Source of the DNA: Rhizobium sp. NFR07
GTDB lineage: Bacteria; Pseudomonadota; Alphaproteobacteria; Rhizobiales; Rhizobiaceae
DNA length: 64,000 nt
Assembly: GCF_900111905.1 (NCBI RefSeq)
Contig: NZ_FOKM01000006.1
Coordinates: forward strand, 248,001-312,000
Reading direction: 5' to 3'
Shown piece after piece: positions 37,740 through 47,792 of the stretch (within the stretch, counting starts at the first letter, position 1; each line of letters starts with the position of its first letter). Position numbers and translations under genes: made by a program. The notes under the pieces were generated by a model that saw only the letters and a program-made list of their open reading frames with translations, was not told the DNA's origin and made no database searches.

Positions 37740-38474
37740 TCAGATCGACCAACCGCCATCGATGCCGACGGCCTGACCGGTGGTGTAGGTAGCGCCGGCG
37801 AGATAGACGGCGAGGTCGGCGATTTCTTCCGGCGAGCCGAGCCGGCCCATGGGCTGGCGGGCGATGAAGGCCGCACGGGCTTCCTCGTAGTTTCCCTGGG
37901 CGCGCATACGCTGTTCCAGCGACGGGCTTTCCACAGTGCCCGGGCAGATCGCGTTGCAGCGGATGCCACGCGTCACATAATCGGCAGCGATTGCCTTGGT
38001 CAGGCCGATGACCGCGGCTTTGGTCGTGCCGTAGGCGCAGCGGTTCGGCACACCCTTGGAGCTCGAGGCGATCGAGGCCATGTTGATGATCGTGCCGTCG
38101 CCGCGCTCCAGCATGCCAGGCAGCACCGCCTTGATGGTGCGCACCATGGCACGGACATTGAGATCGAAGGCAAAATCGAGATCGCTATCGGCCATGTCGA
38201 GCACCGTGCCCGAATGAACAACGCCGGCGCAGTTGAACAGCACGTCGACCCCGCCCACCCGCTCGAAGAAAGTTCTCACGGCTACGCTGTCGAGCACGTC
38301 GAGCCGCGCAGTCTCGACTTCGGCCACGCCGGCTAGCGACGACAGCGCCTCCTCGTTGACATCCGTTGCCCAGACCTTGGCACCCGCAGCTGCAAAGGCC
38401 AGCGCACTCGCCTTGCCTATTCCCTGACCGGCAGCGGTCACCACGACCGCCTTGCCTCCTAGCTTACCTGTCAT
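37740..38474 (-). CDS. SDR-family 2-keto-3-deoxy-L-fuconate 4-dehydrogenase
   Basis: A 244-residue classical short-chain dehydrogenase. The cofactor motif TAAGQGIGKASA is followed by an Asp in VWATDVNEE, implying NAD. NCAGVVH and catalytic Ser in NMASIASS and Tyr-Lys in YGTTK are intact, and the C-terminus is GIDGGWSI. The sequence is of the type that oxidises the C4 hydroxyl of 2-keto-3-deoxy-L-fuconate. Its product would go to the FAH hydrolase encoded 46 nt downstream. The ATG at 38472-38474 follows GGGAGAAGAA. The 144-bp gap upstream holds two TTTCAGTCGA copies 15 bp apart and a small hairpin, nothing else recognisable. Confidence 0.9.
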   Translation of the reverse strand: MTGKLGGKAVVVTAAGQGIGKASALAFAAAGAKVWATDVNEEALSSLAGVAEVETARLDVLDSVAVRTFFERVGGVDVLFNCAGVVHSGTVLDMADSDLDFAFDLNVRAMVRTIKAVLPGMLERGDGTIINMASIASSSKGVPNRCAYGTTKAAVIGLTKAIAADYVTRGIRCNAICPGTVESPSLEQRMRAQGNYEEARAAFIARQPMGRLGSPEEIADLAVYLAGATYTTGQAVGIDGGWSI

Positions 38475-38618
38475 TTCTTCTCCCTTTTCAGTCGACCCCA
38501 TTTCAGTCGAGATGGATCCTCATCCATCGTCGCCTACCATTCCCCATCCAGCCGCCGCGTGAAAGACCTCTGTTCGCAAATGCAGTACGGAACGTCGCTC
38601 ATCGGAAATCTCATGGGC

Positions 38619-39431
38619 TCACAAACGGTAGAAGCGGCGAGCATTGCCGCCGAAGATTGCTGCGTGATCGGCTTCCGGCACGATCTCGCGGCATTGCGCG
38701 ATCCATGCGGAATAACTGCCGGCTAGATTGACCACTGGCCAATCGCTGCCCCAGATCACCCGCTCCGGCCCGAACAGCTCCAGGACCGTTTCGACATAGG
38801 GCCGAAGCGCTTCAGGTCTTTGACCGCCTGCCTCGGTCAAAAGCCCCGAAAGCTTGCAGCAGACGTTTCCGACCTCCGCGAGGCGCTGTATGCCCTCACG
38901 CCACTCGCGATAATGCCCTCCGGCGATCCGCGGCTTGGCGCCGTGGTCGATGACGACGGGCAGATCCGGATAACGGCGGGCGAAAGCCTCGAGCGACGCA
39001 AGATGAGGTTCCAGCACCAGCGCATCGAAGACGAGACCATGGCCGAGCATGGTCACGACTGCCGCGTCGAGGTACGGATCGTCGATCCAGGCCGGGTCGG
39101 CGATATCCTGCAGCATCGGCCGCAGGCCCTTCAGCTTCTGCGCCCTCGCCAGATCGGCGATGACGGCGGAAACATCCTGCGCCTTCATGTCGACCCAGCC
39201 GACGACGCCGAGAATGGTTTCGTTCTTTTCGGCCAGCCCCAGCATGAAGCGGGTATCCTCGACACTCGGTAGCGACTGCACCAAAACCGTGCCCTCGACG
39301 CCGGCGGCTTCGATCTCGGGCGCCAGATCGGCGGGAAGGAAATCGCGATGGATCGCCGCCAGTTCCGGCGGCGGCCAGCCGCCTTGCCGGTCCTTAATCA
39401 GCCAGAAATGCTGGTGGGCATCGATGATCAT
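38619..39431 (-). CDS. Amidohydrolase-family L-fuconolactonase
   Basis: About 270 residues. The N-terminal metal-binding motif is DAHQHFW, and the TIM-barrel landmarks are VLVQSLPS, VGWVDM, LKGLRPMLQD, VIDHGAKP, CKLSGL and IWGSDWPV. This is the amidohydrolase_2 subgroup that hydrolyses sugar lactones, including L-fuconolactonase and L-rhamnonolactonase-type enzymes. The ATG at 39429-39431 directly precedes the conserved core; an ATG at 39446 would overlap the upstream stop by 11 nt. Order in the operon (after the fucose dehydrogenase, before the keto-deoxyfuconate enzymes) fits hydrolysis of L-fucono-1,5-lactone. Confidence 0.88.
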   Translation of the reverse strand: MIIDAHQHFWLIKDRQGGWPPPELAAIHRDFLPADLAPEIEAAGVEGTVLVQSLPSVEDTRFMLGLAEKNETILGVVGWVDMKAQDVSAVIADLARAQKLKGLRPMLQDIADPAWIDDPYLDAAVVTMLGHGLVFDALVLEPHLASLEAFARRYPDLPVVIDHGAKPRIAGGHYREWREGIQRLAEVGNVCCKLSGLLTEAGGQRPEALRPYVETVLELFGPERVIWGSDWPVVNLAGSYSAWIAQCREIVPEADHAAIFGGNARRFYRL

Positions 39432-39435
39432 GACA

Positions 39436-40443
39436 TCAGCCGCCATCGACCGAGGCATCGGCAGCGATCACGCCCTTGTCCTTCAGCCGGGCCCAGAAGG
39501 AGGCGGGGATCTCCTGCTCGAACCAGCCGACATTGGCCTTCATCTGCTCGCCGTTGCGGGCGCCGGATACCACGGTGACGACGGCCGGATGCAGCGCCGG
39601 AAAGGCGAGTGCGGCCGCCTGCATGGCAACGCCTTCGGCTTCGCAGGCCGCCTCGATCGCCTCGACGCGGGCAAGGATATCGGCCGGCGCATCGGCATAG
39701 TTGAATTTACGGTTGCCGGCCAGCAGACCGGAATTGAAGGCGCCGGCGACGACGATGCCGACATCTTCGCGATGGCAGCGGTCGAGCAACGGCAGGCTTT
39801 CCTGTTCCAACAGCGTGTAGCGGCCGGCAAGCATCGCGACATCGATATCGGTTTCGTCCATCGCGTCGGCAATCGCCTGCCACTCGTTGACGCCGAGCCC
39901 GATCGCCTTGACCTGTCCGGAGACGCGCAGTTCGCCGAGCGCCTTGAATCCACCACCCTTGGTCAACTGATCCCAATAATGCTGATGCAGATCGCCATGG
40001 GTGGCGCGGCCGATATCGTGGACATAGAGGATATCCGGCGAGAACACGCCGAGCCGCTGGCGGCTCGCCTCGAAGGAACGCATGATCGCGTCGTAGCTAT
40101 AATCGTATTTCGGACGGAACGGCAGCGGTGAGACGTAAGCATCCTCTTCCGGCCCAACCGTTTCATCCGGCACCATGATGCGGCCGACCTTGGTACTGAG
40201 TACGTAGTCCTCCCGCGGCTTGTCGGTCACCATCGTGCCGAGCCGGCGCTCGGAGCGGGTATAGCCGTAGAACGGCGCCGTATCGAAATAACGGATGCCG
40301 GCATCCCAGGCCGCGTCGAAGGCACTCAGCGATTCCTGGTAGCTGGTGAGGCGGTAGAGATTGCCCATCTGGGCGCAGCCGAGCCCCATGAGCGTGAACG
40401 AGACATCGCGATTGCGCAGCCTGCGCCTGTCAGAAACCTTCAT
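39436..40443 (-). CDS. Aldo/keto reductase, probable L-fucose dehydrogenase
   Basis: A 335-residue AKR with catalytic Asp and Tyr in FDTAPFYGYTRSERRLG, Lys in LSTKVGRIM and His in YVHDIGRA. The C-terminal half carries SGARNGEQMKANV. The subgroup includes D-threo-aldose/L-fucose dehydrogenases and pyridoxal 4-dehydrogenase. The first step of the pathway, oxidation of L-fucose to L-fucono-lactone, has no other candidate in the operon. It lies between the ABC receptor gene and the lactonase gene. Confidence 0.87.
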   Translation of the reverse strand: MKVSDRRRLRNRDVSFTLMGLGCAQMGNLYRLTSYQESLSAFDAAWDAGIRYFDTAPFYGYTRSERRLGTMVTDKPREDYVLSTKVGRIMVPDETVGPEEDAYVSPLPFRPKYDYSYDAIMRSFEASRQRLGVFSPDILYVHDIGRATHGDLHQHYWDQLTKGGGFKALGELRVSGQVKAIGLGVNEWQAIADAMDETDIDVAMLAGRYTLLEQESLPLLDRCHREDVGIVVAGAFNSGLLAGNRKFNYADAPADILARVEAIEAACEAEGVAMQAAALAFPALHPAVVTVVSGARNGEQMKANVGWFEQEIPASFWARLKDKGVIAADASVDGG

Positions 40444-40514
40444 GGTATTCTCAAATCCTGCTCGTCATCGAAAAGAAGCGCGCGGACCTGATGAGCCCGC
40501 GCGCCGGCTTTATT

Positions 40515-41459
40515 TTAATAGAGAACGTTCTTGGCTTCCGGCTTGTCGATGTTGTCCTTCGTCACCACGACGACGCCGGTGTCGACGGTCTTTTCGACCT
40601 TCTGCTTGCCGAGGATGGAAAGCAGCGTCTCGATGCCCTTCTCACCCATCTGGTAGGAGCCCTGGACGACGGTCGCGGTCAGCGTGCCGTCTTTCACGAA
40701 TTCCTGCAGGTCCTGGTTTCCGTCGAAGCCGATGGCAGTGATCTTACCAGCTTTGCCGGCCTGCTTGATGGCACGGCCCATGCCGATCGCGGTCGGCTCA
40801 TTGGCGCCGAAAATGCCCTTGAGGTCGCTGTTGGCGGCCAGCACGTCCGTGGTCTGGTTGAGTGCGGTCGCCATCTGCGACTGCGAGTAATAGGGGCCGA
40901 CGATCTCCAGCTTGGAATTGGCCTTGATATAGTCGGTGAAACCGCCGACACGGCCGATTTCCGAACCGGCACCAGCGACATAGGACATGACGGCGATCTT
41001 GCCGGTCTCACCGACCTTTTCGATCAGCGCCTTGGCGGCTAGTTCGCCGGCCTTGCGGTTGTCTGTCGCCAGGAAGGACTGGTAATATTTGTCCGAACCT
41101 TCCGAGAGCTGGCTGTCGATGACGACCACCGGAATGCGGGCTTCCCACGCTTTCTTGACGGCCGGCACGAGCGCATCCGGATCGGACGGCGCGAGCAAGA
41201 TCGCCGCGACCTTACGGTTGACGGCGTTTTCGACCATGTTGACCTCGTCGGCGATGGCGGATTCCGCCGCCGGGCCCTGGAAGGTCATTGTGTGTTCGCC
41301 CTTGGCGCCACCGATCGCGGCTTCCGCGCCCTTCTGCACGTTCTGCCAGAAGGTCGAGTTGACCGTCTTGACGATGACGGCGATTTCCCCCGCCGAAGCG
41401 GCCGATGCCCCTGCGAAGGCAAGTGCCGACGCCATCAGGACCGTTGCAAATCTCTTCAT
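40515..41459 (-). CDS. Sugar ABC transporter periplasmic binding protein (probable L-fucose)
   Basis: A 314-residue RbsB-type receptor. The signal peptide is MKRFATVLMASALAFAGA with a likely cut after ASA, and the mature protein begins GEIAVIVKTVNSTFWQNV. Peripla_BP_4 features include LLAPSDPDALVPAVKKA, PVVVIDSQL, GIFGANEPTAIGM and IGFDGNQDLQEFV. GGAGGAAAG precedes the ATG at 41457-41459; an upstream in-frame ATG at 41531 precedes an implausible charged leader. Specificity for L-fucose is inferred from the enzymes that follow. Confidence 0.92.
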   Translation of the reverse strand: MKRFATVLMASALAFAGASAASAGEIAVIVKTVNSTFWQNVQKGAEAAIGGAKGEHTMTFQGPAAESAIADEVNMVENAVNRKVAAILLAPSDPDALVPAVKKAWEARIPVVVIDSQLSEGSDKYYQSFLATDNRKAGELAAKALIEKVGETGKIAVMSYVAGAGSEIGRVGGFTDYIKANSKLEIVGPYYSQSQMATALNQTTDVLAANSDLKGIFGANEPTAIGMGRAIKQAGKAGKITAIGFDGNQDLQEFVKDGTLTATVVQGSYQMGEKGIETLLSILGKQKVEKTVDTGVVVVTKDNIDKPEAKNVLY

Positions 41460-41558
41460 GTCTTTCCTCCTCGAATGACCCGATCGGGTCTGTTGCGGGG
41501 AAGGCTCCTCTCCTTCCCTTGGCTGCATCAAAAGGACGGCGAGCCGTCCTTCGTCTCC

Positions 41559-42629
41559 TCAGCGGCGGTTGCGCAGCTGGTCGATCCAGACGGTGACCAG
41601 AATGACAAGGCCGATGATGATCTGCTGGGTGAAGGCGGAGACGCCGTTCATGTTCAATCCATTGCGCAATATGCCAATGACGAAGGCACCGATCATCGTG
41701 CCGGAAATGGTGCCGACCCCGCCGATCAGCGATGTGCCGCCGATAACGGCGCTGGCGATTGCGTCGAGTTCGTAAGCAACGCCCTCGTTCGGCTGGGCCG
41801 TCACGAGACGCGACATCAGCACACAACCGGTCAGGCCCGCGAGCGTGCCGGAGACGACATAGGTGAATGCGGTTACCCGCGAGACGTTGACGCCAGAAAG
41901 CCTTGCCGCATCGGCATTCGAGCCGATCGCATAAATGTAGCGTCCGAGCACGGTCCGGTTCAGCACGAAGGCCGCGATGAGGCCGATGACAATCATCAGC
42001 ACGACCGGGTAGGGAATGCCGGGAAAGCTGACGACCGGAAAGCCCTGGTCGTCGATCGATTCGATGCGGAACAGCGAGCCGTTGCCGAGTTCGCCGAAGG
42101 CCTCGCCAAGACCGGACACGGCGCGTGCGCCGGTGATCTGCAAAGCCACGCCACGAGCGATCAGCATCATGCCCAAAGTCGCGATGAAGGGCGGTAGCCT
42201 CAACTGGGTGACGACGAGCCCGTTGATCAGCCCACAGAGCGACCCGGTGAGGATGCCAAGCAGCATGCCGATCCAGATCGGCAGTTGCAGCTCCTTGACA
42301 GCAAGTGCCGCAACGACACCGGCCAGCGCCAGAACCGAACCGACGGAAAGATCGATGCCGCCGGTAATGATGACATAGGTCGCACCGATGCCGAGCAGCG
42401 CGATCGACGTGACTTGCAATGCGATCGTCATGCCATTGCCGACGGTAAAGAAGGCGCTGCTGGTCGCCGAAAACACCGCCGCCAGCACAACGAGACTGCC
42501 GAGCGCCGCGAATTTCTGGATGATGTCTTTTTGCCGCTCACTCAGGCGGCGTCTTTGACCTGCAGGGGATTGGCCTACAGGAGCCTGAGCCGGCTGCTGC
42601 ACCGGTTTTTTGCTGGTCATGTCGGCCAT
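41559..42629 (-). CDS. Sugar ABC transporter permease (RbsC family, probable L-fucose)
   Basis: A 356-residue CUT2-class inner-membrane permease. It has a hydrophilic Gln/Pro-rich leader of about 35 residues, then 8-10 hydrophobic segments. Signature stretches are YVIITGGIDLSVGSVLALAG, PPFIATLGMMLIARGVAL, GRYIYAIGSNADAARLSGVN and AIASAVIGGTSLIGGVGTI. The start lies 3 nt after the ATPase stop. Confidence 0.93.
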   Translation of the reverse strand: MADMTSKKPVQQPAQAPVGQSPAGQRRRLSERQKDIIQKFAALGSLVVLAAVFSATSSAFFTVGNGMTIALQVTSIALLGIGATYVIITGGIDLSVGSVLALAGVVAALAVKELQLPIWIGMLLGILTGSLCGLINGLVVTQLRLPPFIATLGMMLIARGVALQITGARAVSGLGEAFGELGNGSLFRIESIDDQGFPVVSFPGIPYPVVLMIVIGLIAAFVLNRTVLGRYIYAIGSNADAARLSGVNVSRVTAFTYVVSGTLAGLTGCVLMSRLVTAQPNEGVAYELDAIASAVIGGTSLIGGVGTISGTMIGAFVIGILRNGLNMNGVSAFTQQIIIGLVILVTVWIDQLRNRR

Positions 42630-42632
42630 TCT

Positions 42633-44183
<1,551 letters not shown>

Positions 44184-44249
44184 CGCGATCTCCTCTTCGC
44201 GCAAGGGCTTCCCACGGCCCTTGATCATATCAAAGACCGGTCATGAGTT

Positions 44250-44262
44250 TTGGTCAAGCCAA
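44250..44262. promoter_or_regulatory. Candidate operator of the fucose operon
   Basis: TTGG-TCAAG-CCAA is a 4-bp dyad with a 5-bp centre, read on the minus strand as TTGGCTTGACCAA, which embeds a TTGACC -35-like box facing the transporter operon. FCD-type GntR proteins usually bind TnGTnnnACnA-like dyads. The 165-bp spacer also has TTGGCCTGACC at 44335-44345, just before the regulator ATG. Confidence 0.4.
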
Positions 44263-44348
44263 TTTTGCCGATTTATCTTGCACAAGGGGTGAAATTTGCG
44301 ACAACAGTATTTGAACGCCTGTGAAATGCACAAATTGGCCTGACCTCA

Positions 44349-45020
44349 ATGACCGATACGAGACGCCTCTACCAGCAGACTGCCGATCGCGTCCGGCAGC
44401 TCATCGCCAAGGGCGACTATCAGCCCGGAGCACGCTTGCCCGCCGAACGGGAGCTTGCGCAACAGCTCGGCGTGTCGCGTCCATCGCTGAGGGAGGCGCT
44501 GATCGCGCTGGAGATCGACGGGACGATCGAGATCAGAATGGGCTCGGGCATCTATGTGCTCAACACGACCAGGCCCTCGGGCAACGGCAGGTCGCTGGGG
44601 GAAAGTCCTTCGGAGCTGATGCAGGCCCGCGCCGTGATCGAAAGCGCGATCATCGTCCAGGCCGCCGCGACCATGACGGACGAAACAATTGCAGCACTGC
44701 GGGCGATCCTTGCGGCCATGGCCGACGACATCACGCAAGGTCGCAAACCGATCGAACAGGACCGCGCATTCCACCTCGCCATTGCCGAAAGCGCCGACAA
44801 CACGCTGCTGGCCGAGATCGTCACCAACCTGTTCGATGAACGCCACAGCCCGCTATCAGCCGGCATCCGCGGGCATTTCGAAACCACGGACAGCTGGACG
44901 GCGGCGCTGACCGAGCATCACGCCATCCTCGCCGCACTCGAAGCGCGCGACCCGCTTGCGGCGCAGGCCGCGATGCATACGCATCTTGCCGCATCGGGCC
45001 GCCGCTGGCTGGAAACCTGA
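44349..45020 (+). CDS. GntR-family FCD regulator of the fucose operon
   Basis: A 223-residue protein with a winged helix (about 5-70, RLPAERELAQQLGVSRPSLR and IEIRMGSGIYV) and an FCD domain with metal-site residues in RAFHLAIAE, LTEHHAIL and MHTHLAAS. It is divergent from the ABC transporter-fucose catabolism operon and separated by a spacer with palindromes. The natural effector is probably a fucose pathway intermediate. It is about 14 residues shorter than the related UxuR-like regulator at 25.1 kb. Confidence 0.88.
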   Translation: MTDTRRLYQQTADRVRQLIAKGDYQPGARLPAERELAQQLGVSRPSLREALIALEIDGTIEIRMGSGIYVLNTTRPSGNGRSLGESPSELMQARAVIESAIIVQAAATMTDETIAALRAILAAMADDITQGRKPIEQDRAFHLAIAESADNTLLAEIVTNLFDERHSPLSAGIRGHFETTDSWTAALTEHHAILAALEARDPLAAQAAMHTHLAASGRRWLET

Positions 45021-45058
45021 GGCAGGCCGCACCGAAGCCTTGGAGATAAGGCCGGAAT

Positions 45059-46228
45059 TTATCGTGCGCGGATGTAGCGGCTCAGTCGATCGGCCGCATC
45101 CTCGATCTGCTTCGGATCGCGCAGGAAACAGGCGCGCATGAAGGCCTCGCCACCCGGACCGAAGGCGGTGCCCGGTGCCATGCCGACGCCCGTCGCATCG
45201 ACGATCCTAAAAGCTTCCTCGCGGGCATCCGCAATACCGTCGATCTTGAGGAAGGCGTAGAGCGCGCCGGGCGGCTTGCGCGTCTCGACCCGATTGGTCG
45301 CCACCAGCGCGTCGCAGAGAATATCGCGCGAGATGCGCGCCCGCTCGATATTCGTGCGGACGAAATCGTCGCCGTGGTCGAGCGCTGCGATCGCGCCCTT
45401 CTGCATGAATTGCGCCACGCCGGAGGTGGAATACTGGATGAGGTTGGTCAGCGTCTGGCCGATTTCGGCCGGCGCCACCATCCAGCCCACGCGCCAGCCG
45501 GTCATGCACCAGTTCTTGGAGAAGGAATTGGCGAAGATGATCCGGTCTTCGGGTTCCATGACATCCATGAAGGACGGCGCGCGGGCGCCGTCGAAATAAT
45601 AGAGGCCGTAGATCTCGTCGGCGATAACCCAGAGACCATGATGACGGGCAAGCTCGAGGATGGCGCGCAGGTCGTCCTTCGTCGCGGTCCAGCCGGTCGG
45701 GTTGGAGGGCGAATTGATGAACAGCGCCTTCGTCTTCGGCGTGATCGAGGATGCGAGGCGATCGATATCGATCTTCCACTGCCCATCGACGAAATCGAGC
45801 ACCACGGATTTCGGCTTCGCCTCCGCCACCGTGATCGCATGGACGACATTCGGCCATGCGGGTGACAGATGGATGATCTCGTCGCCGGCAGATGTGACAG
45901 CCTGGATGGCGAGCACGATCGACTGCATGCCCGAGCCGGTGACATAGATATTGTCGACCGAAAGATTGTTGCCGTAGTGGCGGTCATAATAGCGGACGAT
46001 CGCCTGCCGGAGTTCGGGAATCCCTTGCGTCCAGGTATAGAAGGTCTCGCCCGCGCCCAGTGCCTCGCCGGCTGCCCTGGTGATGAAGTCCGGCGTCGGC
46101 AGGTCGCCCTCGCCGATCCAGAGCGGCATCAGGTTGTCGCGACCTCGTGCATAGGCGACGATTTCGCCGATACCGCTGCGCGGCGCGGCCGCGGCACGGG
46201 CGCTGATATCCGGTCTGATGATGGTCAT
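45059..46228 (-). CDS. PLP-dependent class I/II aminotransferase
   Basis: A 389-residue fold-type I aminotransferase. Features in order: LPTPDFITRAAGEAL, GETFYTWTQGIPELR, GSGMQSIVLAI, INSPSNPTGW (substrate-carboxylate and PLP contacts), ADEIYGLYYFD, the PLP lysine in ANSFSKNWCMTGWRVGW, and a C-terminal Arg in FMRACFL. The subgroup resembles aspartate or arginine-pyruvate type aminotransferases; the amino donor is not readable. It lies downstream of an Lrp-type regulator gene and divergent from arginase and ornithine cyclodeaminase, so an arginine or ornithine link is plausible inference. A short GCCTT/AAGGC hairpin lies in the 38-bp convergent spacer after it. Confidence 0.88.
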   Translation of the reverse strand: MTIIRPDISARAAAAPRSGIGEIVAYARGRDNLMPLWIGEGDLPTPDFITRAAGEALGAGETFYTWTQGIPELRQAIVRYYDRHYGNNLSVDNIYVTGSGMQSIVLAIQAVTSAGDEIIHLSPAWPNVVHAITVAEAKPKSVVLDFVDGQWKIDIDRLASSITPKTKALFINSPSNPTGWTATKDDLRAILELARHHGLWVIADEIYGLYYFDGARAPSFMDVMEPEDRIIFANSFSKNWCMTGWRVGWMVAPAEIGQTLTNLIQYSTSGVAQFMQKGAIAALDHGDDFVRTNIERARISRDILCDALVATNRVETRKPPGALYAFLKIDGIADAREEAFRIVDATGVGMAPGTAFGPGGEAFMRACFLRDPKQIEDAADRLSRYIRAR

Positions 46229-46318
46229 GGGCTACTCGGCGTGAAGGAGATCAAAAGGGGCAGACTCAAGCAGTAGGTGCGCCGCAAAAATCCGTCAACG
46301 GTGGATATGCCGAAAGAT

Positions 46319-46756
46319 CTACAGCCGCGCCCTGGTGCTGCGCGGCGTCGCCAGAAGAAGATTGGTTTCGCTGGCCGTGATGCCCGGCACCAGCCGGATG
46401 CGGCGCAGCACATTGTCGAAATCCGCAAGCGTCGCTGTGCCCAGCTCGACCACGAGGTCCCAGCGGCCGTTGGTCGTGTGGATTTCGGAGACTTCCGGAA
46501 AACCGCCGAGCGTGCGGATCACCCGGTCGGCGACACGGCCCTCGATCTCGATCATCATGATGCCGCGCACCGGCAGGTCAACCGTGTCGGCCCTGAGGAT
46601 AACGGTATAACCGAGAATGCTGCCGTTGCGCTCCAGCTTTTCCATGCGCGCACGCACCGTCGCCCGCGATGCGCCGAGGTCGCCCGCGAGATCCGATATG
46701 CTTCTTCGCGCATCGTGACGCAAAAGCGTCACCAGCTTGTGGTCGAATTCATCCAT
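46319..46756 (-). CDS. Lrp/AsnC-family transcriptional regulator
   Basis: A 145-residue feast/famine regulator. The N-terminal HTH (LVTLLRHDARRSISDLAGDL, ASRATVRARMEKLERNG) is followed by GYTVIL and the RAM effector domain (VSEIHTTNGRWDLVVELGT). The ATG at 46754-46756 is taken; a TTG two codons upstream is possible. It is divergent from arginase and co-oriented with the aminotransferase. In Agrobacterium and relatives Lrp-type regulators commonly control arginase and ornithine cyclodeaminase genes. Confidence 0.92.
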   Translation of the reverse strand: MDEFDHKLVTLLRHDARRSISDLAGDLGASRATVRARMEKLERNGSILGYTVILRADTVDLPVRGIMMIEIEGRVADRVIRTLGGFPEVSEIHTTNGRWDLVVELGTATLADFDNVLRRIRLVPGITASETNLLLATPRSTRARL

Positions 46757-46871
46757 GGACAAATTGATAAATCATGCTGCCGAAATGAAAAGTGCTTTCG
46801 ACGTATTTGGCAAATAGATCTGTTCAATCCGCCATCCACCCATGATCTTTTCGAACAAACGGAGTGACGAC

Positions 46872-47792
46872 ATGCATTGCAGACTTATCGGTATCCCCCT
46901 TCAGGACGGCGCTTCGCAGCTTGGCTGCGAGATGGGGCCAAGCGCGCTTCGCGTCGCCGATCTGAAGGGTGCGCTGGTGGAACTTGGGCACGAGGTGACG
47001 GATATCGGCAATGTGGTGATCGGCGACCTGCCGGATGTCAGCCATCCCAATCCGGCGGTTCGTAACCTGCCGCAGATTGCTGCCTGGACCGAGCTTCTGA
47101 CGGAGGTCGCCTATCGCGAGAGCGGCCAAGGCATGCCGATCTTCATGGGCGGCGACCATGCGCTGTCCGCCGGCACCGTCGCCGGCGTCGCGAGGCGCGC
47201 GGCTGAACAAGGCCGACCGCTCTTCGTCCTCTGGCTGGATGCGCATACGGATTTCCATACGCTGGAATCGACCAAGAGCGGCAATCTGCATGGCCTGCCT
47301 GCCGCTTATTATACGGGACAACCCGGCTTCGACGGTTATCTGCCGGCTCTCTCGCATCCGGTCGATCCGGCCCGCGTCTGCATGATCGGCATTCGCAGCG
47401 TCGATCCCGCCGAGCGAGAGGCGCTGAAGCAGAATTCCGTTACCGTTCACGACATGCGCACCATCGATGAACATGGTGTCGCCGTGCTGCTGCGGCGCTT
47501 TATCGACGAGGTCGAGGCGGCAAACGGCCTGCTGCATGTCAGCCTCGATGTCGACTTCCTCGAGCCGGCAATCGCGCCGGCCGTCGGCACCACCGTGCCG
47601 GGCGGCGCGACCTTCCGCGAGGCCCATCTGGTGATGGAAATGCTGCATGACAGTGGCCTCGTCACCAGCCTCGACCTGGTCGAGCTCAACCCCTTCCTCG
47701 ACGAGCGCGGCCGCACCGCGAAGCTACTCGTCGACCTCACCGCCAGCCTGATGGGACGCACCGTCCTCGACAGGCCGACAAGGAGCTATTGA
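46872..47792 (+). CDS. Arginase
   Basis: A 306-residue dinuclear-manganese ureohydrolase that hydrolyses arginine to ornithine and urea. Metal-binding motifs are FMGGDHALS, WLDAHTDFHT and SLDVDFLEPAIAP, with GLVTSLDLVELNPFLD near the C-terminus. The ATG at 46872 follows GGAG by 7 nt; an in-frame ATG at 46842 would add 10 residues. Its TGA overlaps the ornithine cyclodeaminase ATG by one base. With that gene it converts arginine to proline, urea and ammonium. Confidence 0.96.
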   Translation: MHCRLIGIPLQDGASQLGCEMGPSALRVADLKGALVELGHEVTDIGNVVIGDLPDVSHPNPAVRNLPQIAAWTELLTEVAYRESGQGMPIFMGGDHALSAGTVAGVARRAAEQGRPLFVLWLDAHTDFHTLESTKSGNLHGLPAAYYTGQPGFDGYLPALSHPVDPARVCMIGIRSVDPAEREALKQNSVTVHDMRTIDEHGVAVLLRRFIDEVEAANGLLHVSLDVDFLEPAIAPAVGTTVPGGATFREAHLVMEMLHDSGLVTSLDLVELNPFLDERGRTAKLLVDLTASLMGRTVLDRPTRSY

